Position numbers and translations under genes: made by a program. The notes beneath the pieces were generated by a model that worked only from the letters and a program-made list of their open reading frames with translations, searched no databases and was not told the DNA's origin. From CAWJLE01 sp963843645 (GTDB lineage: Bacteria > Chloroflexota > Anaerolineae > DAOTYC01), in assembly GCA_963843645.1 (NCBI GenBank), contig CAWJLE010000005.1, positions 1-64,000 on the forward strand: a stretch of DNA of 64,000 bases, read 5' to 3'. This document shows positions 35,732 through 44,953 of this stretch, in pieces (the first letter of the stretch is position 1; each line of letters opens with the position of its first letter).

Positions 35732-36433
35732 CTACCGCGCCTGGCCGTAGTATGCCTGCGGGCCGTGCTTGCGCTGGTAGTGCTTGTCGGTGATGTACTT
35801 GGGCAGCGGCTGGGTGAGCGGATCGATCGACAGGGTGAGCCAGGCGATTCGGGCGACCTCCTCCAGCACCACTGCGTTGTAGACCGACGTCGTGGCGTCC
35901 TTGCCCCAGGCGAAGGGGCCGTGCCCTGCCACCAGCACCATGGGCTGCTCCAGGTACGAGATGTCCTTGAAGCAGTCGAGGATCAGCTTGCCGGTCTCCT
36001 CCTCGTACTGTCCCTCGACTTGCTCGCGCCCGAGCAGCGGCGTGCACGGGATGGGCAGGTGGCTGTGATCGGCGTGCGTGGTCCCGAAGACGGGAATGGA
36101 CTTGCCCGCCTGCGCCCACGCCGTTGCGTGGGTGGAGTGCGTGTGAGTGATCCCGCCGAGCTTCGGGAAGTGGCGGTAGAGCACCAGGTGCGTGGGCATG
36201 TCGGACGAGGGGCGCAGCGTCCCCTCGACGGTCTTCCCCTCCATATCGACCACCACGATGTCGTCGACCGAAAGCTGGTCGTAGGGGACCCCGGACGGCT
36301 TGATGGCGAACACGCCCGCGGCGGCATCGTAGGCGGAGACGTTGCCCCAGGTGTACAGCGCCAGGTTCCGGCGCGGAATCTCCAGATTGGCCGACCAGGC
36401 GGCTTCCTTAAGGGTGGCGTAGCTCGAAGCCAT
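35732..36433 (-). CDS. araD: L-ribulose-5-phosphate 4-epimerase
   Basis: 233 residues, class II aldolase fold. Converts L-ribulose-5-P to D-xylulose-5-P. YTWGNVSAYD and IKPSGVPYDQLS bind phosphate, and GITHTHSTHATAWAQAG supplies zinc-ligand histidines, with VAGHGPFAWG the third. The ATG overlaps the araA stop (TGATG), with GAGGAGG upstream. Last gene of the araBAD operon. Confidence 0.96.
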   Translation of the reverse strand: MASSYATLKEAAWSANLEIPRRNLALYTWGNVSAYDAAAGVFAIKPSGVPYDQLSVDDIVVVDMEGKTVEGTLRPSSDMPTHLVLYRHFPKLGGITHTHSTHATAWAQAGKSIPVFGTTHADHSHLPIPCTPLLGREQVEGQYEEETGKLILDCFKDISYLEQPMVLVAGHGPFAWGKDATTSVYNAVVLEEVARIAWLTLSIDPLTQPLPKYITDKHYQRKHGPQAYYGQAR

Positions 36434-37932
36434 CAACCCCTCCTCGTGTCCCAATAACCGGCGTTCCAGCGGAGCTCGTTGCGGAAGGCGGGAATCGTCG
36501 TCCCGTTCCCGATCGCGACGAACTCGACGCCGGCCATCTCGGCGAAATCGCGCAGGTGCTCGACCGTGAGGTTGTCGGCGTACGCGGTGTGATGGCCGCC
36601 GCCGGCCAGGATCCAGGCTTCGGCCGAAGTGGCCAGGTCGGGCAGCGGCTTCCACAGCACACGCGCCACCGGCAGCTTGGGGAACTTCTGCGGGCTCGGC
36701 ACCGTCTCCACCTCGTTGAGCACCAGGCGGAGCCGGTTGCCCATGTCGACGATCGCGGCGCACAGGGCGTGACCCGGCCGGCCGTCGAACACGAGGCGGG
36801 CGGGGTCCTCACGGCCGCCGATGCCCAGCGGGTGCACCTCGAGGGTCGGCTGGCCCGCGGCCACCGTGGGGCACACCTCCAGCATGTGCGCGCCGAGGTC
36901 CAGCATGTTGTTCGGCTCGAAATCGTACGTGTAGTCCTCCATGAAGGACGCGCCGCCGGGCAGACCCGCGCCCATCACCTTGAACACGCGGACCATCGCG
37001 GCTGTCTTCCAATCGCCCTCTCCGGCGAAGCCGTAGCCCTCGGCCATCAGGCGCTGCACCGCCAGGCCCGGCAGCTGCGTCATGCCGTGGAGGTCCTCGA
37101 AGTTGGTGCTGAAGGCGTTCGCCCCCACGTCCTTCAGGAAGGCCTTCAGCGCGATCTCGATCCGGGCCTGCTCGCGGACCTGCCGGGTGAAGGTCTCTTC
37201 CGATACCGTGTGGACGAACCGATAGGCGCCCGCGTATTCGTCCATCAGGGCATCCACCTCGCCCTCAGTCACCCGCTTCTCGTACTCGACCAGATCCCCG
37301 ATGCCGTAGTAGGGGACCGACCAGCCGAGCTTGATCATCGCGTCGACCTTGTCGCCGTCGGTCACGGCGACGTTGCGCATGTTGTCGCCGAACCGGGCGA
37401 TCACCAGATTCCGGCTGTCGGCGAGGGCGCACGCCGACCTCATCCAGCCGGCGATCCGCGTTTGGGTGGACGGGTGGCTCCAGTGGCCGACCACCACTTT
37501 GCGGGGGACGTCCATCCGGGCGGTCATGTAACCGAACTCGCGGTCCCCGTGGGCGCTCTGGTTGAGGTTCATGAAGTCCATGTCGATGGTGTCGTAGGGG
37601 ATGCGCTCGTTGAACTGGGTGTTCAGCTGCAGCAGCGGCTTGTTCAGCGTCGAGAGCCCGCCGATCCACATCTTGGCCGGGGAGAAGGTGTGCATCCAGC
37701 AGATGACCCCGGCGCACGAAGCAGTGGCAACTGCCTGCTCCATGGTGGCGCGGATGTTTTCGGCTCGGGTCAGCGTGGGCTTGTTGACGAGACGGCAGGG
37801 CAGCTTTCCGCTGGCGTTCAGGGCGTCCACGATCTTCTGGGAGTGGGCAGCCACCTGCTGCAGGGCCTCTTCTCCATACAGATGCTGGCTGCCGGTGAGG
37901 AACCAGAATTCGTATTTGTCCAGGGCGATCAT
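36433..37932 (-). CDS. araA: L-arabinose isomerase
   Basis: 499 residues, the standard length. Converts L-arabinose to L-ribulose in the cytosol. Recognised by EFWFLTGSQHLYGEEAL, GVICWMHTFSPAKMWI, LLQLNTQFNERIPYDTIDMD, MNLNQSAHGDREFGYM and TNFEDLHGMTQLPGLAVQ. ATG 37932 overlaps the araB stop (ATGA). Confidence 0.98.
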   Translation of the reverse strand: MIALDKYEFWFLTGSQHLYGEEALQQVAAHSQKIVDALNASGKLPCRLVNKPTLTRAENIRATMEQAVATASCAGVICWMHTFSPAKMWIGGLSTLNKPLLQLNTQFNERIPYDTIDMDFMNLNQSAHGDREFGYMTARMDVPRKVVVGHWSHPSTQTRIAGWMRSACALADSRNLVIARFGDNMRNVAVTDGDKVDAMIKLGWSVPYYGIGDLVEYEKRVTEGEVDALMDEYAGAYRFVHTVSEETFTRQVREQARIEIALKAFLKDVGANAFSTNFEDLHGMTQLPGLAVQRLMAEGYGFAGEGDWKTAAMVRVFKVMGAGLPGGASFMEDYTYDFEPNNMLDLGAHMLEVCPTVAAGQPTLEVHPLGIGGREDPARLVFDGRPGHALCAAIVDMGNRLRLVLNEVETVPSPQKFPKLPVARVLWKPLPDLATSAEAWILAGGGHHTAYADNLTVEHLRDFAEMAGVEFVAIGNGTTIPAFRNELRWNAGYWDTRRG

Positions 37933-39602
37933 TGTCCTCTCCTTTGCTGTTCCTCGAACGCTCCGAGGGTCTGGTATTTTGCGTAGAGCCTGTCGTAGAC
38001 TTCCGCCCGCTTGGAGTCGGGGACGTGCACTCGTTCCGCGCCGCCGCACAGCGCTTTCTGCGCCTGCGGCACGTCGGGATAGAGCCCGGCGGCCACCGAG
38101 GCGAAGACCGCCGCGCCGATGGCGGGGGCCTGGTCGTTGCTGGTCACGTGGATGTCGCGCCGGGTGACGTCGGCCAGGATTTGCATGCCGAGCACGCTCT
38201 TGCGGGCCACTCCGCCGATGGCGATGATCTTGTCGATCGCGACACCGCCCTGCTCGAAGCATTCCAGGATGGCTCGCGAGCCGAAGGCCGTCGCTTCCAG
38301 CAGCATCCGCATCACCGCGGGCGCGTCGGTGCCCAGAGAGAGGCCCGTCAGGGCGCCCTTCAGCAGTTGGTCCGCGTACGGCGTGCGCCGCCCGTTGATC
38401 CAATCGAGGGCCACGGGGGATTCGTCGGTGGGCTCGATGCTCCCGGCGGCGCGTTCCAGTGCGGGCAGGACTTTCCTCTCGACCTCGGCGGCGACCTCCG
38501 GGCCGATGCCGTCCAGGTGCTTCAAGGGCCAGAGGATCACCTCGCGAAGCCAGGCGTAGTAGTCGCCGTAGGCCGACTGCCCCGCCTCGTAGCCGATCCA
38601 GCCGGGGACGACCGAGCCGTCGACCTGGCCGCAGATGCCCCCCACGAGCGCCTCTTTTTCGCCGGGGGCTGGCCTGGGACCGATGGTGATGTCGCATGTG
38701 GAGGTGCCCACGCTCTTGACCATGACTCCTACGGCCACGTTGCCGCCGACCGCGCCGATGTGGGCGTCGTACGCGCCCACGCACACGGGGATGCCCTGCG
38801 GAAGGCCCAGCCGAGCGGCCCAGTCCGGCTGCAGGGGCCCGGCGATCACGTCCGCAGTGTAAGTTTCGGTGCCCATCGAGTCGCGGAGGTCTCCCAGGAA
38901 CGGGTCGAGTTGGTCGAGGAAATCGCGGGAGGGGTAGCCGCCCCAACTGGCGTGCCAGAGAATCTTGTGGCCGGCGGCGCAGCGGCTGCGTTTGATCGTA
39001 TTGAGAGCGGTCGTCCCGCTGAGGAGAGCCGGGAACCAGTCGCAGTGCTCGATGACGCTGGCGGCGGCGTGCGCCACGGCCGGTCGGGTCCGCACCACGT
39101 GCAGCATCTTGGACCAGAGCCACTCAGAAGAGTAGATCCCACCGACGTACTGATTGTAATCCACCCCGCCCCAGCTCTTTGCGAGGGCGTTGATCTCGTC
39201 GGCTTCCTTGACGGCGGTGTGGTCCTTCCAGAGGATGAACATGGCGTCGGCCTGGTCGGCGTAGGCCTCCTGCATGGCCAGGGGTGCGCCCTGCTCGTCG
39301 CAAAGCGAGGGGGTAGAGCCGGTGGTGTCGATGCAGATGCCACGCACGCGAGTCGCTGCCTCACGGTCGGCCGCGAAGGTTCCCAGCACTGCCTCCTGGA
39401 AGCTCTCGACGTAATCCAGGGGGTGCTGGCGGAACTGATTCTGACGGGGGTCGCAGTACAGCCCCTGCTTCCATCGGGGGTAGTAGGACACGTGGGAGCC
39501 GAGCATGCTCCCATCGGCGGCGTCGATGGCCACCACCCGAACCGAGTCAGTTCCGAAATCGGCCCCCAGCAGATAGTGCTCGCCTTTCCTCAGCTTCTCC
39601 AC
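37929..39602 (-). CDS. araB: Ribulokinase
   Basis: 557 residues, FGGY kinase family. Phosphorylates L-ribulose. GADFGTDSVRVVAID is the phosphate-1 motif, CIDTTGSTPSLCD and SVGTSTCDITIG are further ATP-site segments, and IIAIGGVARKS is the adenosine motif. It starts at GTG 39602, four nt after AAAGGAGG. First gene of araBAD. Confidence 0.97.
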   Translation of the reverse strand: MEKLRKGEHYLLGADFGTDSVRVVAIDAADGSMLGSHVSYYPRWKQGLYCDPRQNQFRQHPLDYVESFQEAVLGTFAADREAATRVRGICIDTTGSTPSLCDEQGAPLAMQEAYADQADAMFILWKDHTAVKEADEINALAKSWGGVDYNQYVGGIYSSEWLWSKMLHVVRTRPAVAHAAASVIEHCDWFPALLSGTTALNTIKRSRCAAGHKILWHASWGGYPSRDFLDQLDPFLGDLRDSMGTETYTADVIAGPLQPDWAARLGLPQGIPVCVGAYDAHIGAVGGNVAVGVMVKSVGTSTCDITIGPRPAPGEKEALVGGICGQVDGSVVPGWIGYEAGQSAYGDYYAWLREVILWPLKHLDGIGPEVAAEVERKVLPALERAAGSIEPTDESPVALDWINGRRTPYADQLLKGALTGLSLGTDAPAVMRMLLEATAFGSRAILECFEQGGVAIDKIIAIGGVARKSVLGMQILADVTRRDIHVTSNDQAPAIGAAVFASVAAGLYPDVPQAQKALCGGAERVHVPDSKRAEVYDRLYAKYQTLGAFEEQQRRGQ

Positions 39603-39669
39603 GTTTCCTCCTTTCGTCCGGCGCCTTGCCGGTGAGAAAACACCTCGATTGTCTTTTACCCAAGGGTGA

Positions 39670-39697
39670 ATTGTAGCACGTTCGGACGTGATGGGAA
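39670..39697 (-). promoter_or_regulatory. araBAD promoter with an ACGT-containing dyad
   Basis: On the minus strand TTCCCA and TACAAT lie 16 nt apart, about 70 nt before araB. Within the spacer, ACGTCCGAACGT (39689-39678) is an imperfect dyad placed where a repressor would block polymerase; no ara regulator gene is in the window. Confidence 0.5.
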
Positions 39698-39729
39698 AAT
39701 AGAATCGAAATATGGGATATTGAGATATG

Positions 39730-39776
39730 GGTGAAAAGGAGCGCGGCCCGGACTTCCGGCCGCGCTCCTTTTCACC
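39730..39776. terminator. Strong terminator after nrdJ
   Basis: A perfect 19-bp stem, GGTGAAAAGGAGCGCGGCC against its complement, with a 9-nt loop; T4 runs fall inside the stem base on both strands. It lies 90 nt downstream of the nrdJ stop and upstream of the araB promoter. Confidence 0.88.
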
Positions 39777-39865
39777 GCATCAGGCTCCCGGGCTGTCGTT
39801 TGCCGCATGCCCGCGCGAACTGTCCGAGGACGGTCGGGCGCAGGGCCGGCCAACGTGGACCCGTT

Positions 39866-42235
39866 TCAGCCGCACTGTGAGTATCCGCAGACCGCGCAAA
39901 CAGCGCATCCTTCCACGAAGTGAAGCACCGCTCCGCAGTCCGGGCAATCCGGCCGGGTTCCTTCGATGCTCTTCGCCAGCCGGGTCTCGGCCATCTGCTT
40001 GGCCTTCTGCTTGCCGTTTTCCATCTCGCCGTTGCGCGTGTAGCGATCCAAAGCCTTGGCGATGGCGTCCGAGCACGAGCAGACTACGGAGCCGTCCTGG
40101 AAGGCCGGTCGCGGGCAGCGGATGCCGCGCAGCTGCTCGATGATGTCCTGCACGTCCACCCCGGCCCGCAGCGCTGTGGAGATCAGCCGGCCCGTGGCTT
40201 CCGTCTGCGAGGACGCGCACCCTCCGCCCTTGCCCATGTTGGCAAAGACCTCGAACAGACCCTCGTCGTCCTCGTTGATCGTAATGAACAGCCCGCCGCA
40301 GCCGGTCTCGATCTTCTGCGTCACGCCGTGGACCACGGACGGCCGCGGGCGGGGCGACCGGGCGATTCGACCCGTGGGGGAAGGCGCTTCCGCGGCGGCT
40401 TCCTTCTTGTCACCGTTGGTGCCCCGCGTGAGCACCTGGACCTCGCGGCTGCCATCGCGGTAGATCGTCAGGCCTTTGCAGCCCATGTGGTAGGCCATCA
40501 GGTAGGCGTTGCGCACGTCGTTCACCGTCGCATCGTTCGGCGCGTTGATGGTCTTCGACACGGCGTTGTCGGTGAAAGCCTGGAAGGCGGCCTGCATGCG
40601 GATGTGCCACTCCACGGAGATGTCCATGGCGGTCACGAACAGGCGCTTGACTTCGGGCGGAATGCCCTCCACCTCCTTCAGGCTTGCGCCACAGGCCAGC
40701 GTGGCGAACAGCTCATCGCTGGCGAAGCCGCCCTGGATCGCGGCTCGCTCGAAGTACTGGTTGATCTCCACCAGCCGGTCGTTGTCCATGACGTTGCGCG
40801 TGTAGGCCAGGGCAAACAGCGGCTCGATCCCGCTCGACACCCCGGCGATGATGCTGATGGTGCCGGTCGGCGCGATGGTCGTCGTGGTGGAGTTGCGGAT
40901 GCCGTGGGCCTTGATCTTCTCGCGGAGGGCGTCCCAGTCGAAGTGCGGCGCCGACCGAACGAAATCCGACGCGACGTCTGGCTCACGCTTCTTCAAGGGA
41001 ATGGTCATCTTGCCTTCGGTGAAGATGGAGTCCGGATACGCCGGGAAGGGTCCACGCTGTCGGGCCAGCTCGACGGACGCTTCCTTGCTCCAGAAATTGA
41101 TGGCCTCCATCAGCAGCCGGCCGAGCGTCACGGCCTCCTCGGAATTGTAGGGCACGCCCAGGGCGATCAGCATGTCGGCGAAACCCATCACGCCCAACCC
41201 GATCTTGCGCGTCTTCAGCGTCATCTCCTCGATGGCGGGCAGCGGATAGCGGTTGGCGCTGATGACGTTGTCCAGGAAGTGGACGGCCGACTTGACGGTC
41301 CGCTCGAGCTTCGCCCAGTCGATCCCGCTGTCGTCCTCGGTGAGCATGTGGGCCAGGTTCAGCGAGCCCAGGTTACAGCTCTCGTTGGGCAGCAAGACCT
41401 GTTCGCCGCACGGGTTGGTCGACTCGTACTTGCCGAGCCTCGGCGTCGGGTTGTAGGCGTTCATCCGGTCCATGAAAATGAGGCCGGGTTCCCCGTTGCG
41501 GTGCGCCATTTCGGAGACCTTGTCGAACACCTCTTTCGCGGACAGCTTGCCCACGGCCTGGCCGGTGCGCGGGTTCATCAAATTGTAATCCCGGTCCTCT
41601 TTCGCGGCAGCCATGAACTCGTCGGTCACGGCGACCGACAGGTTGAAGTTGGCGATCTGCCCTTCCGTGGCCTTGGCGTCGATGAAGTGCATGATGTCGG
41701 GGTGGTCGACTGCGAGAATGCCCATGTTCGCCCCGCGCCTGCGGCCGCCCTGCTTGATGACGTCCGTCGCGGCGTCGAAGACCCGCATGAAAGAGATCGG
41801 ACCGCTGGCGATGCCGCCGGTGGAGCGGACCACGTCCCCGGCCGGGCGCAGCCGTGAGAACGAGAAGCCGGTGCCGCCGCCGCTCTGGTGGATCAGCGCC
41901 GTGTTCTTGACTGCCTCGAAGATGCTGGACATGTCGTCGGCGACCGGCAAAACGAAGCAAGCAGACAGTTGGCCCAGCTCGGTGCCGGCGTTCATCAGGG
42001 TCGGCGAGTTGGGCAGGAAGTCCATGCTGGCCATGAGATTGTAAAACTCGTGTTCCAGCGCGGCTGTGTCCGCGTTCGGGTCGTGTTCCTTCTCGGCCGC
42101 GGCGAGCGTCTCGGCCACGCGGCCAAACATCTGCTCGGGGGTTTCGACCACCCGTGCGTCCCTGTCTTTTCTCAAATAGCGCCGCTCTAAAACAGTGAGG
42201 GCGTTCTGGCTCAGTTTTACGGCAGGAGTATCCAT
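39866..42235 (-). CDS. nrdJ: Adenosylcobalamin-dependent ribonucleotide reductase (class II)
   Basis: 789 residues from ATG 42235 (GGAGGTG eight nt upstream). Reduces ribonucleotides to deoxyribonucleotides using coenzyme B12. FLPNSPTLMNAGTELGQLSACFVL holds a redox Cys, STNPCGEQVLLPNESCNLGSLNL contains the active-site Cys-x-Glu, and TIAPTGTISIIAGVSSGIEP is the phosphate loop. The C-terminus has a zinc-ribbon (CPDCGAVLHF, CAVCAVCGYSQCG) typical of NrdJ. Regulated by NrdR, encoded just upstream. The leader (42236-42395) contains a CAGGTC/GACCTG hairpin but no recognisable B12 riboswitch. Confidence 0.96.
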   Translation of the reverse strand: MDTPAVKLSQNALTVLERRYLRKDRDARVVETPEQMFGRVAETLAAAEKEHDPNADTAALEHEFYNLMASMDFLPNSPTLMNAGTELGQLSACFVLPVADDMSSIFEAVKNTALIHQSGGGTGFSFSRLRPAGDVVRSTGGIASGPISFMRVFDAATDVIKQGGRRRGANMGILAVDHPDIMHFIDAKATEGQIANFNLSVAVTDEFMAAAKEDRDYNLMNPRTGQAVGKLSAKEVFDKVSEMAHRNGEPGLIFMDRMNAYNPTPRLGKYESTNPCGEQVLLPNESCNLGSLNLAHMLTEDDSGIDWAKLERTVKSAVHFLDNVISANRYPLPAIEEMTLKTRKIGLGVMGFADMLIALGVPYNSEEAVTLGRLLMEAINFWSKEASVELARQRGPFPAYPDSIFTEGKMTIPLKKREPDVASDFVRSAPHFDWDALREKIKAHGIRNSTTTTIAPTGTISIIAGVSSGIEPLFALAYTRNVMDNDRLVEINQYFERAAIQGGFASDELFATLACGASLKEVEGIPPEVKRLFVTAMDISVEWHIRMQAAFQAFTDNAVSKTINAPNDATVNDVRNAYLMAYHMGCKGLTIYRDGSREVQVLTRGTNGDKKEAAAEAPSPTGRIARSPRPRPSVVHGVTQKIETGCGGLFITINEDDEGLFEVFANMGKGGGCASSQTEATGRLISTALRAGVDVQDIIEQLRGIRCPRPAFQDGSVVCSCSDAIAKALDRYTRNGEMENGKQKAKQMAETRLAKSIEGTRPDCPDCGAVLHFVEGCAVCAVCGYSQCG

Positions 42236-42395
42236 TTTCAATTCACCTCCAAGGGCTTGATTTGGCTCAGGGCAAGAGTCCGACCGGTAATCCATATCTG
42301 TGCCCCGGGTGTCAGGTCCAAGCGGTTGACCTGGCGGTGGCTCCCAACGGGTCGGGGAAGGTATTCGAAGGCGTGCAGTCGATGAGACGGGCGGC

Positions 42396-42845
42396 TCAGT
42401 TTTGGTCCAGTAAGCGCTCGACCTCCTTCCTGACACTTTCCAGATCGTCCATGCGCAGGTAGACGGATGCAAAACGGATGTAGGCGACCTTGTCCAGATC
42501 GCGCAGTTTTTCCAGGGTCAACTGGCCGATATCCTTGCTCTTCACCTCCATGCGACCCGAGTTCACGAGCTCGTCTTCCACCTGAGAAACCAGGTTCTCG
42601 ATGGCCTCGGCAGAGATGGGGCGCTTTACGCACGCCTTGCGCACGCCGCTCAACAGCTTCTGCCGGTCGTACTCCTCGCGCCTGCCGTCGCTCTTGACGA
42701 TCAGCGGCAGGCCGCTCGCGGGCTGCTCGTAGGTGGTGAACCGCTGGTGACATCCGTCGCACTCGCGGCGCCGACGGATGCCGTTATCGACCGGGCGCGT
42801 GTCTAACACGCGGGACTCCTCGGCTCCGCAGTACGGACATTTCAT
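42396..42845 (-). CDS. nrdR: Transcriptional repressor NrdR
   Basis: 149 residues. Zinc ribbon MKCPYCG with CDGCHQRFTTYE at the N-terminus, then an ATP-cone domain (LIVKSDGRREEYDRQKLLSGVRKAC, VAYIRFASVYLRMDDLESV). It senses ATP/dATP and represses ribonucleotide reductase genes through paired NrdR boxes. It is the first gene of the nrdR-nrdJ unit. Confidence 0.98.
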   Translation of the reverse strand: MKCPYCGAEESRVLDTRPVDNGIRRRRECDGCHQRFTTYEQPASGLPLIVKSDGRREEYDRQKLLSGVRKACVKRPISAEAIENLVSQVEDELVNSGRMEVKSKDIGQLTLEKLRDLDKVAYIRFASVYLRMDDLESVRKEVERLLDQN

Positions 42846-42948
42846 TTCTCGTAGCTCCGATAGGGTTGCACGAAAACCCGGAGAATGAAGACGGGGTCAG
42901 ACACGAAGGGGAGCGGCTGATGTGTGACCCAATTTCTACGTCTTCTTC

Positions 42949-42977
42949 ATTGTACTACATATTGTGGAATAATGCAA
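42949..42977 (-). promoter_or_regulatory. nrdR-nrdJ promoter with an embedded NrdR box
   Basis: On the minus strand TTGCAT and TACAAT are 17 nt apart. The 16-mer CCACAATATGTAGTAC (42967-42952) covers spacer and -10 and matches the ACACwATATATwGTGT NrdR consensus at about 12 positions. A weaker second site lies at 43007-43022, 55 bp away. Confidence 0.72.
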
Positions 42978-43026
42978 GTAGAATACAACCTGTAGTAGAT
43001 CAACCTGTCACTACTATACCACAAAA

Positions 43027-43054
43027 AAGGTCCGATCGCAAGGCGTCGGACCTT
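43027..43054 (-). terminator. Rho-independent terminator of the dehydrogenase gene
   Basis: AAGGTCCGA and TCGGACCTT form a 9-bp stem with a 10-nt loop; on the minus strand six T follow. It is 39 nt after the stop of the gene at 43093. Confidence 0.85.
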
Positions 43055-43092
43055 AAAATTCGTGACCGTGCAGGCGTTTTAACGATGGACCA

Positions 43093-44130
43093 TCAGTCTT
43101 CCGGAGTGAGGACCACCTTGATGCCGCTCTTGTCCTGGTGGCGGTCGAAAGCCTGCTCCCAATCGGAAATGGGGAACACGTCGCTGATCAGGGCACCGGT
43201 GTTGACCTTGCCGTCGGCCATCAGCTCCAGCGCGCGCTTCCACGACGTCCAGCGCTGGCCCAGCGAACCGGTAACTTTCAGCTCCTTGTAGGCGATGGTA
43301 TCGAACTCGAGTGGGAAGGCCTTGCCGATAAGCCCGATCTGCGTGTACTTGCCGCCGCGGCGCAACAGAGAGAGGCCCATCAGCACCGAAGGAGGCGCGC
43401 CGGAGCAGTCGATGAAGACTTCGGCGCCCTCACCGTTGGTGAGGTCCATGATCAGCTCTTTGGGGTCCTGCTTCTGAACGTTGAGGGTGTAATCGGCGCC
43501 GAGCTTCTTGCCCAGCTCCAAACGAGGCTCGTCCACGTTCGTCCCGGCGAGAATGACCTTGCCGCCCGCAGCCTTGGCCAGCTGCATGGACAGGAGGCCG
43601 ATGCCGCCCGGTCCCGCCACAACCACCACGTCGCCGGCTACGATCGGCGTCTTCTCCAGCACGCCGTTGACGCAGCTGGCCAGGGGCTCGGTCAGCGCGC
43701 CCGCCTTGAAGTCGACGTTGTCGGGCAGCCTGTGCACCATGCGCTCGAGCACCACGCAGTACCGGGCGAAGCACCCGTCGAATACGTAGCCGATCAGCTG
43801 CTTCTGCTCGCAAATGTTGTACTGCCCGGTGCGGCAGTTCGTGCACTGCCCGCAGAAGTAGCGCGCCGTTTCGCTGGTCACGCGGTCGCCGGGCTTGAAC
43901 TTGGTCACGCCCGGTCCCACTTCGGCCACTACGCCGGAAAACTCGTGGCCCATAATGATGGGCGGCTTGAGGGTCAGCTTGATGTCGTCGTGCAGGATGT
44001 GAATATCGGAGCCGCAGACTCCGGCGGCCTTGACTTCGATCTTCACTTCGCCTGGTCCAACGGTCGGCTCCGGAAGGTCGCGGACCTCAACGTTCCCAGG
44101 CCCTGGAGCGTACTTGTAGACGGCTTTCAT
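43093..44130 (-). CDS. Zinc-dependent medium-chain dehydrogenase (sorbitol/threonine dehydrogenase-like)
   Basis: 345 residues, MDR superfamily. Catalytic zinc ligands in [13 protein letters not shown] and GHEFSG; structural-zinc cysteines in [22 protein letters not shown]-binding [21 protein letters not shown]. An alcohol or polyol substrate is likely but not specified by context. Start behind GGGAGGTG. It lies 30 nt downstream of the thioredoxin-like gene on the same strand. Confidence 0.9.
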   Translation of the reverse strand: MKAVYKYAPGPGNVEVRDLPEPTVGPGEVKIEVKAAGVCGSDIHILHDDIKLTLKPPIIMGHEFSGVVAEVGPGVTKFKPGDRVTSETARYFCGQCTNCRTGQYNICEQKQLIGYVFDGCFARYCVVLERMVHRLPDNVDFKAGALTEPLASCVNGVLEKTPIVAGDVVVVAGPGGIGLLSMQLAKAAGGKVILAGTNVDEPRLELGKKLGADYTLNVQKQDPKELIMDLTNGEGAEVFIDCSGAPPSVLMGLSLLRRGGKYTQIGLIGKAFPLEFDTIAYKELKVTGSLGQRWTSWKRALELMADGKVNTGALISDVFPISDWEQAFDRHQDKSGIKVVLTPED

Positions 44131-44160
44131 TGCTCACACACCTCCCTGTATGGTTTATCT

Positions 44161-44757
44161 TCAGCTTCCTGCGGACTTCAACAGGTCGTCGAAGGCCGTC
44201 GGGAAGACCGCTTCCGCCTGTTGGCCGACCCACTGGCCGGCAACTTCCCCGGTAGGCTTCACCAGGACGAAGAATGGGATCGCCCACACGCGGTAGGTGG
44301 CCGCTGCCTGCTTGCCCTCCGGTTCATCGACGTTGACGTCGATAAAACGAATCCGGTCACTGTATTGCGTCTTGAGCTGATCGACCTGGGGCCGCATTGT
44401 CTTGCACACACTGCACCAATCGGCATAGAAGAAGACGAACACGGGCGTGGTCATGTCCTCGTTGGCCGCGTCTGGAGTCGCGCTACCTGCGGTCAGCGTC
44501 GGCGTCACGGAAGCCCCGGCGCCGATCGGCGGTGTGGCCGAGGGCGCCTCCACCACGCGGGTCGACGTCGGAGTGGGGACGAGTGCAACCCTGGTCGCCG
44601 GCAGCGCAGTCGGCGCCGACGTCGGAGTCGCTTCACTCGCTGCGCTCGCGACACTGACGTCACTGACCGGAGCGGAGACAGCACCGCCGGGTGACGTCGA
44701 GCAACCCACGGTTACTACCAGGACGAACAACAGCGCCACAAACAGAGCTTTCCTCAT
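44161..44757 (-). CDS. Thioredoxin-fold lipoprotein
   Basis: 198 residues. Signal peptide with lipobox VTVGCS (C19 lipidated), a ~90-residue Ser/Thr/Pro/Ala-rich tether, then a thioredoxin domain with VFFYADWCSVCKTMRP and the cis-Pro segment WAIPFFVLV. It probably acts as an extracytoplasmic disulfide reductase, perhaps helping haem ligation in the large cytochromes, which is an inference. AGGAGG nine nt before ATG. Confidence 0.9.
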   Translation of the reverse strand: MRKALFVALLFVLVVTVGCSTSPGGAVSAPVSDVSVASAASEATPTSAPTALPATRVALVPTPTSTRVVEAPSATPPIGAGASVTPTLTAGSATPDAANEDMTTPVFVFFYADWCSVCKTMRPQVDQLKTQYSDRIRFIDVNVDEPEGKQAAATYRVWAIPFFVLVKPTGEVAGQWVGQQAEAVFPTAFDDLLKSAGS

Positions 44758-44785
44758 GTCAGACCGCCTCCTGTTAATTGGCTCG

Positions 44786-44814
44786 ATTATACCACTGAGA
44801 GAAGGTAACTAAAA
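44786..44814 (-). promoter_or_regulatory. Promoter of the thioredoxin-dehydrogenase unit
   Basis: Minus-strand TATAAT (44791-44786) with a weak -35 (TTTTAG) 17 nt away, 30 nt before the start codon. Confidence 0.5.
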
Positions 44815-44842
44815 AACGAGTGCGTTCTCCAGCGACAGGCAA

Positions 44843-44871
44843 TTGTCAGGGGCATTCACCTATGGTATACT
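44843..44871 (+). promoter_or_regulatory. Promoter of the hydrolase-murF unit
   Basis: TTGTCA and TATACT with a 17-nt spacer, about 80 nt before the hydrolase start. Confidence 0.65.
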
Positions 44872-44953
44872 TAGCGTGCCGGGTTGTTGCAGGCTTTCGA
44901 GACCACCCTGGCTGCGGAAGTCCGACCGGGTATTCCACTTGGGTTGACAGAAC

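Noticed and set aside
37932..39635. Long open frame opposite araB
   Set aside because: araB is intact with all kinase motifs and a good ribosome site; the antisense frame has no features.
39920..41857. 645-codon open frame opposite nrdJ
   Set aside because: NrdJ motifs cover the whole minus-strand frame. The plus-strand translation is low-complexity and follows the codon bias of nrdJ.
42236..42395. Cobalamin riboswitch before nrdJ
   Set aside because: I looked for the B12-box core (GCCACTG) and the long multi-stem leader. Only a small CAGGTC/GACCTG hairpin is present, and the gap is too short.
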